Shown here: piece by piece, positions 60,059-64,000 of the stretch | How the letters are laid out: every line of letters starts with the position of its first letter | Position numbering within the stretch: the first letter of the stretch is position 1 | Notes under the pieces: model-generated | Told to the model about the DNA's origin: nothing | Seen by the model: only the letters and a program-made list of their open reading frames with translations | The model's database searches: none | Translations under genes and position numbers: made by a program | NCBI GenBank assembly: GCA_014905825.1 | Contig: JACGCN010000040.1 | Span: 369,218-433,217 of the forward strand | Origin: Lyophyllum atratum | Lineage: Eukaryota; Basidiomycota; Agaricomycetes; Agaricales; Lyophyllaceae | Direction: 5' to 3' | DNA: 64,000 bases

Positions 60059-62180
60059 ACCACGGGGTTATCGTTGTTGTATCTTTATTATCCTGGTCGC
60101 TTTGTCCGTACCTGCTGCATTTGTACCACCAGTCACGCATCATATATCACACATCTCCGACTTCTAATCACACATGCTCCGTCTTCGCCTTGAGATTCCA
60201 CAGCCATAATTGCCAGATAAGGAGTTGGCACATGGGGCCATTTAGTTCAAGTCATGTCATGTAAAGACACAGAGGGTAGGGTAGCTAACGAGAAAGTTCG
60301 TGTCTGTAAGTACAAGTGGTGCTGCATCATGGCTAAGGTCAAACGCGTACGATGACTGTATGACGACGACGACACGAACGCAAGCCACGCCGGCGGCGGA
60401 GAATGCTCATATCCGAGTCTGGGCCGTCATGAAAGTCTTGAGTGGAAGATATAACAGTATGCTCATTAACTGATGTACAGCAACTGGAAATATGAAGCGT
60501 AGTACTCGAAGACCTTTTAGCCTGGTGGGTTTGGACTTCTGAAGCCCAAGAACGGTGGTAGCGCTACCGCGAGCTGGTCCCGGACAGCGGCGGATCATGG
60601 AGGTTGGAACATTGCGAGGAATGTTTTGATTTTAAGGGGATGTGGTGTCAAGCGGTCGAACCAGGTAAATCACTTAGTCCAATGATGTACTGCGAGAATG
60701 ACCGCCGTGCGTCGCGTAACCTGGACGGAACGGCAGCGAGAAGCGCGGAATCGGCAGGAATGCGAGAAAGCGTTAGATCAAGTACGATTCATGGTCGCTA
60801 AGATCTCGAAGTCCCAGCCTAGCCGTTTGTGTTCATGGACAGCGTTTTCGGTGCTCCCGGGAGCTCAGGAGAGACGAGCGCTGGCTGTCGTCAGTTTCCG
60901 GAGAGGTAGATGGAACGGAAGAGGAATTGAGGTGACGAGAATGAAGAATTAACAGTATTAGGTTACTAAGTGTGTAACGCGCTTCGTTCTCCTGGGCATT
61001 AAACGGGGCAAGAATGAAGGTGCAGGGGTTTGATGCATCGAGGTAGGTTTCCAAACGCTGCCTAGAACAATAGTGTCTTCTGCTCTAAACATAGCCAAGA
61101 CAATGGAACCTAAGCTGAGGTTCCTGGATATCTTAGATGAAGAGATCATATACTGGCGTCGACCCCGAAAATGATGTAAGGGGTGTAAAGTGCAAAGTAT
61201 GTACACACCCTGGAACAGAGCTGGGTGACTTGTTGAAAGATTAGGCACTGTTAAACCTACTGCGATGGGATCAAACTCGACCCAGACATATATTGGGCGT
61301 AAAGATGGAATTATATCGCGTTGATGTAGACTATTGAAAGTCGACAGCATGCAGGTTATCAGTGTAGAAGACGAGGAGTCGCGGATAAGGACGGGTATAC
61401 CCCCGATGGAGAACAGACGGAACTTGGCACACTTCTAAAAAAATTGTCTCTACCTTCTAGAGGTATCTCGTATTGATGAGCAAGATGTTCGGGAGGCAAG
61501 CAGGATACTCGTCCATGAGGGAAGTATCGGTGTAAATGGTACTATTGGCGCAGGAGACAGTCCAATACTAACATAGAGCCAAAATACAAGACGCTACTGG
61601 GCGCGTAGATGTGGTTTGCGAAGAGAATGGCTGATCCAGACCTTTGAGTGCGCATTAGGATTACTGCTCATCTTGGCGAAGGGTTGACAAAGGCCAGGGA
61701 GAAGAAAGGGTCTAGGGTTACAATCTACTTCAGCAAGTAGTATGGTGACATGACTGTTGTTTTCAGAAAACAGTGCGTAGACAGCAAGGGAATGGGATGG
61801 AGCAGGTGCTGCATGTATCCAGAGAACTTGACAGTCTTGAGAAGGCCGGTGAAGGTGGGAGGCAAAGTTCCACATATCCCCAGGCAAAGAAAAGGGCACA
61901 GGAAGTCTCACCATGATGATCGCGGAGACCAGGGACGGGCTGGACTGGGACTCGATCAGACTCGATCGGAAGGAAAACGTGTTGTTTGGCTTTGGCTTCA
62001 AAATCTAATACTTACACACGTCACGTTGCAGAAATTTTGGATAGCCGACCATCGCGTCCTCACCGACAGCATCGATCTAGGCTTATCTTCGCCCTTTCAA
62101 GTCTCTAGATACTTCTTTAGGACCTCTTTTGTCTTGCGGGACACGGCTTAAACGCATAGAACTCTATAAATTGGCCGATC
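60059..62180. other. Gene-poor region of 2.1 kb
   Basis: It lies between ADA2 and TSR1. Short frames (60698-60952 plus, 60958-61350 minus, 61594-62001 minus) have no recognised motif. The last ~30 bases contain TATAAAT at 62165, too near the start codon to be an ordinary TATA box unless the leader is extremely short. Confidence 0.45.
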
Positions 62181-64000
62181 ATGGTCGAAGCGCACCACCA
62201 CAGACCGACGCTTAAACAGGTGCGTCTCATCCTGGCTGATCTCGAAATTGAAGCTCATCTACTCTTTAGAGCAATAAGCGCTTCAAATCCAAGCATGCAA
62301 CAAAATCTTCGCTCAAGGATGCTGCCAAAGGTGAGAGTCAGCTATCCATGGCCATGTTAACCAGCGGTTGTCGATCTACGGCAGATGTCCGCTAAGATTG
62401 CGCCTAATCGAATGGAGTTGCGGGAAAATATGCTAACTTTCTTAATACCAGGTCGCATAGCTCGTGATGCTCTAAAGACGTCCTCTACTGCAAACGGGGC
62501 TGCGCAGTCTAGGCTCAACCGCCGCAACAACGCAAAACAGGTGCAGGCTACAAAGCGCAGTGCACTGGTCTCAGCGACACGAGTCTTTAATGGCGTAGAC
62601 GGCGCACCTCGCATTGTGGCCGTTATACCCCTCTCTGCGGACATAAACCCTCGATCTGTCGTTCTTTCTCCTCGCCGAATCCTTGGATGTATCAGCGGAG
62701 GACTGCCCACAGACTGGATTATGGAAAATGAAGTGAGTAGCCGAACTCCATACACTAATGGTTCTGTAATTGATCTTGTTCTAGAGCCGAAAGATTCAAG
62801 ACCTCGCTGCAATTCATCAATGTACCTTACAAAAACTTCTACGCTGCTCTTGACGCATGCAAAGTCGCTGACTACGTAGTCTTCGCCCTCTCTACCACCG
62901 TCGAAGTCGATGGCTGGGGAGATACCCTCCTACGCACGCTTCAGGCACAGGGGCTTGCTGAAGTCGTTACCGTAACCGCACCCGATTCAACTCTCGATCC
63001 CAAGGCACGGCCCGGAGTCATGAAATCTCTCCTCTCCTTCATTCAGTACTTCGTTCCCAGTCAAACTAGAGTCTTCGATCTCCATGCGAGCGCCGATCGG
63101 CTAAACGCTTTGCGGTCGTTGTCCGAGGGAAAGCCTGCGGATGTTCGGTGGAGGGAGGGTCGGTCATGGATTTTGGGCGAGACAGCGGAGTGGGAGGATG
63201 GATCTCTGAAGGTGACTGGGGTGGTCAGAGGGGCATCTCTGTCTGCGAACAGACTAGTCCACCTCCCCAATTTTGGAGACTTCCAAATATCAAAGGTATG
63301 TCTCAAGGACTCTACCTATTTGTCCGAATCTGATTGTGGAAACACAGATCCTTTCTGCACCTTACGCCGGCAACGAAGGCTGCCCATGCTGGTATGATGG
63401 ATGTGGAACCAGCTGTTCTTGCCGAGGCCGACGAGAAGAAGCGGACTCTTTGGTGTCTAGCAACGACCCTGATGACCTTGCGAACGAGCAAACATGGCCC
63501 ACGGAGGAGGAAATGAACGGCGGGGTGGAGTCTGCGCATCTTCGTTGCCTGATGCGGACAAGGGGACCACCCCAAGGCAGTGAAGCGGATACCGAAAGGG
63601 ATGAGTGCCTATCAGGCGTCGTGGATTATCGATGAATCTGAGACGAGGACGAGGGTGAAGCGGACCGCAAGGAAGATGGGAGCGAGGTTGAGATGGAAGA
63701 AATCGCGGGAGGAAGAGGAGATGCAAGATATGCCCATTGAAGACGATATGACTTCGGATAGGCGAGAAGTCACGTTCCGGATCTGGATAACGAGGAAGAA
63801 GAAAACAGTTTGTGACAGTTTGCTCCCGATTATGAGCTAACGCGACGTCCAGATTGAATTCATGGAAAAACCGTGACGTGAAGAAGAGAACGACCTCACG
63901 TTCCCGGACGAAATCGACACTCCAAAAGAAATTCCTGCCCGGTTAGGTTCCAACGGTTCCGGGGTATGCGGTCATTCCGGACGAGCCCGTGGGACCCATT
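62181..64000 (+). CDS. TSR1: Ribosome biogenesis protein TSR1 (5' part; runs off the window)
   Basis: A translational-GTPase-like factor of 40S maturation, related to Bms1. Exons join as MVEAHHHRPTLKQ, SNKRFKSKHATKSSLKDAAK, GRIARDALKTSS..., RLNRRNNAKQVQATKRSALV, then SATRVFNGVDGAPRIVAVIP (62460-62630). RFKTSLQFINVPYKNFYAAL and DYVVFALSTTVEVDGWGDTL follow (62790-62930), then the GDFQISK|ILSAP boundary at ~63297-63345. From about 63375 to the window end the protein can be followed only by changing frame repeatedly: MMDVEPAVLAEADEKKR (63394), DDLANEQTWPTEEE (~63470), RIPKGMSAYQASWIID (~63580) and RFQRFRGMRSFRTSPWDP (~63950) are each in different frames relative to one another. The rest of the gene lies beyond 64000. 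Confidence 0.85.

Noticed and set aside
63345..63450. Cys-rich stretch CPCWYDGCGTSCSC resembling a metal-binding motif
   Set aside because: It is the wrong-frame reading of the TSR1 block MMDVEPAVLAEADEKK, created by the local frame changes.
1..64000. tRNA, rRNA genes, CRISPR arrays, complete transposons
   Set aside because: Looked for by eye and not found; short tRNA genes cannot be fully excluded without a covariance-model scan.

Overview
The window is nuclear DNA of a filamentous basidiomycete fungus, most likely an Agaricomycete. The support is gene content (Zn2Cys6 regulator, GMC oxidoreductase, OPT transporter, sulphate permease, F-box/LRR protein), short GT-AG introns of roughly 45-70 bases that break almost every gene, compact spacing and use of both strands. 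No virus, plasmid, CRISPR array, rRNA gene or complete transposon was seen. All identifications come from reading conserved motifs by eye; no search was run. For intron-rich genes the coordinates run from the chosen start codon to the stop and include introns.

Layout. 0-7.3 kb: an intronless cyclase/formamidase-like enzyme, a SulP sulphate permease, then a head-to-head pair made of a 3-hydroxyacyl-CoA dehydrogenase and an Ant1/PMP47-like carrier, which suggests shared control of fatty-acid oxidation. 7.6-12.3 kb: two tandem secreted type-B carboxylesterases; the 7.6-9.5 kb copy appears to have lost the catalytic acid. 13-19.4 kb: housekeeping genes for asparaginyl-tRNA synthetase, diphthine synthase (DPH5) and LSM4, plus an F-box/LRR protein. 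20.7-23 kb: a secreted GMC (aryl-alcohol-oxidase-like) oxidoreductase beside a 2.5 kb stretch with no readable gene.

25.5-30.7 kb: one very large gene for a low-complexity protein with two identical-spacing CxCx8CxxC motifs, a Cys/His knuckle and a C-terminal AlkB-like region. It is the least ordinary gene here. It is followed by a fragment of an RCC1-type protein and more gene-poor DNA. 33-41 kb: OPT oligopeptide transporter, dehydrodolichyl diphosphate synthase, and a SWIM/RING protein divergent from it. 41.9-48.7 kb: a small four-helix membrane protein, an Erv-type sulfhydryl oxidase, and a large ankyrin protein with a long disordered tail.

50.5-60 kb: a Zn2Cys6 transcription factor, a Leu5-type mitochondrial CoA carrier divergent from the meiotic recombination factor HOP2, a Ser/Thr-rich surface protein, and the SAGA adaptor ADA2. 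62.2 kb to the end: ribosome-biogenesis factor TSR1, intact at first, then with repeated frame changes over the last ~620 bases, so either the sequence is poor there or the gene is broken.

The genes are mostly unrelated housekeeping and lifestyle functions. The functional neighbourhoods that can be argued are the beta-oxidation pair and the secreted esterase pair.
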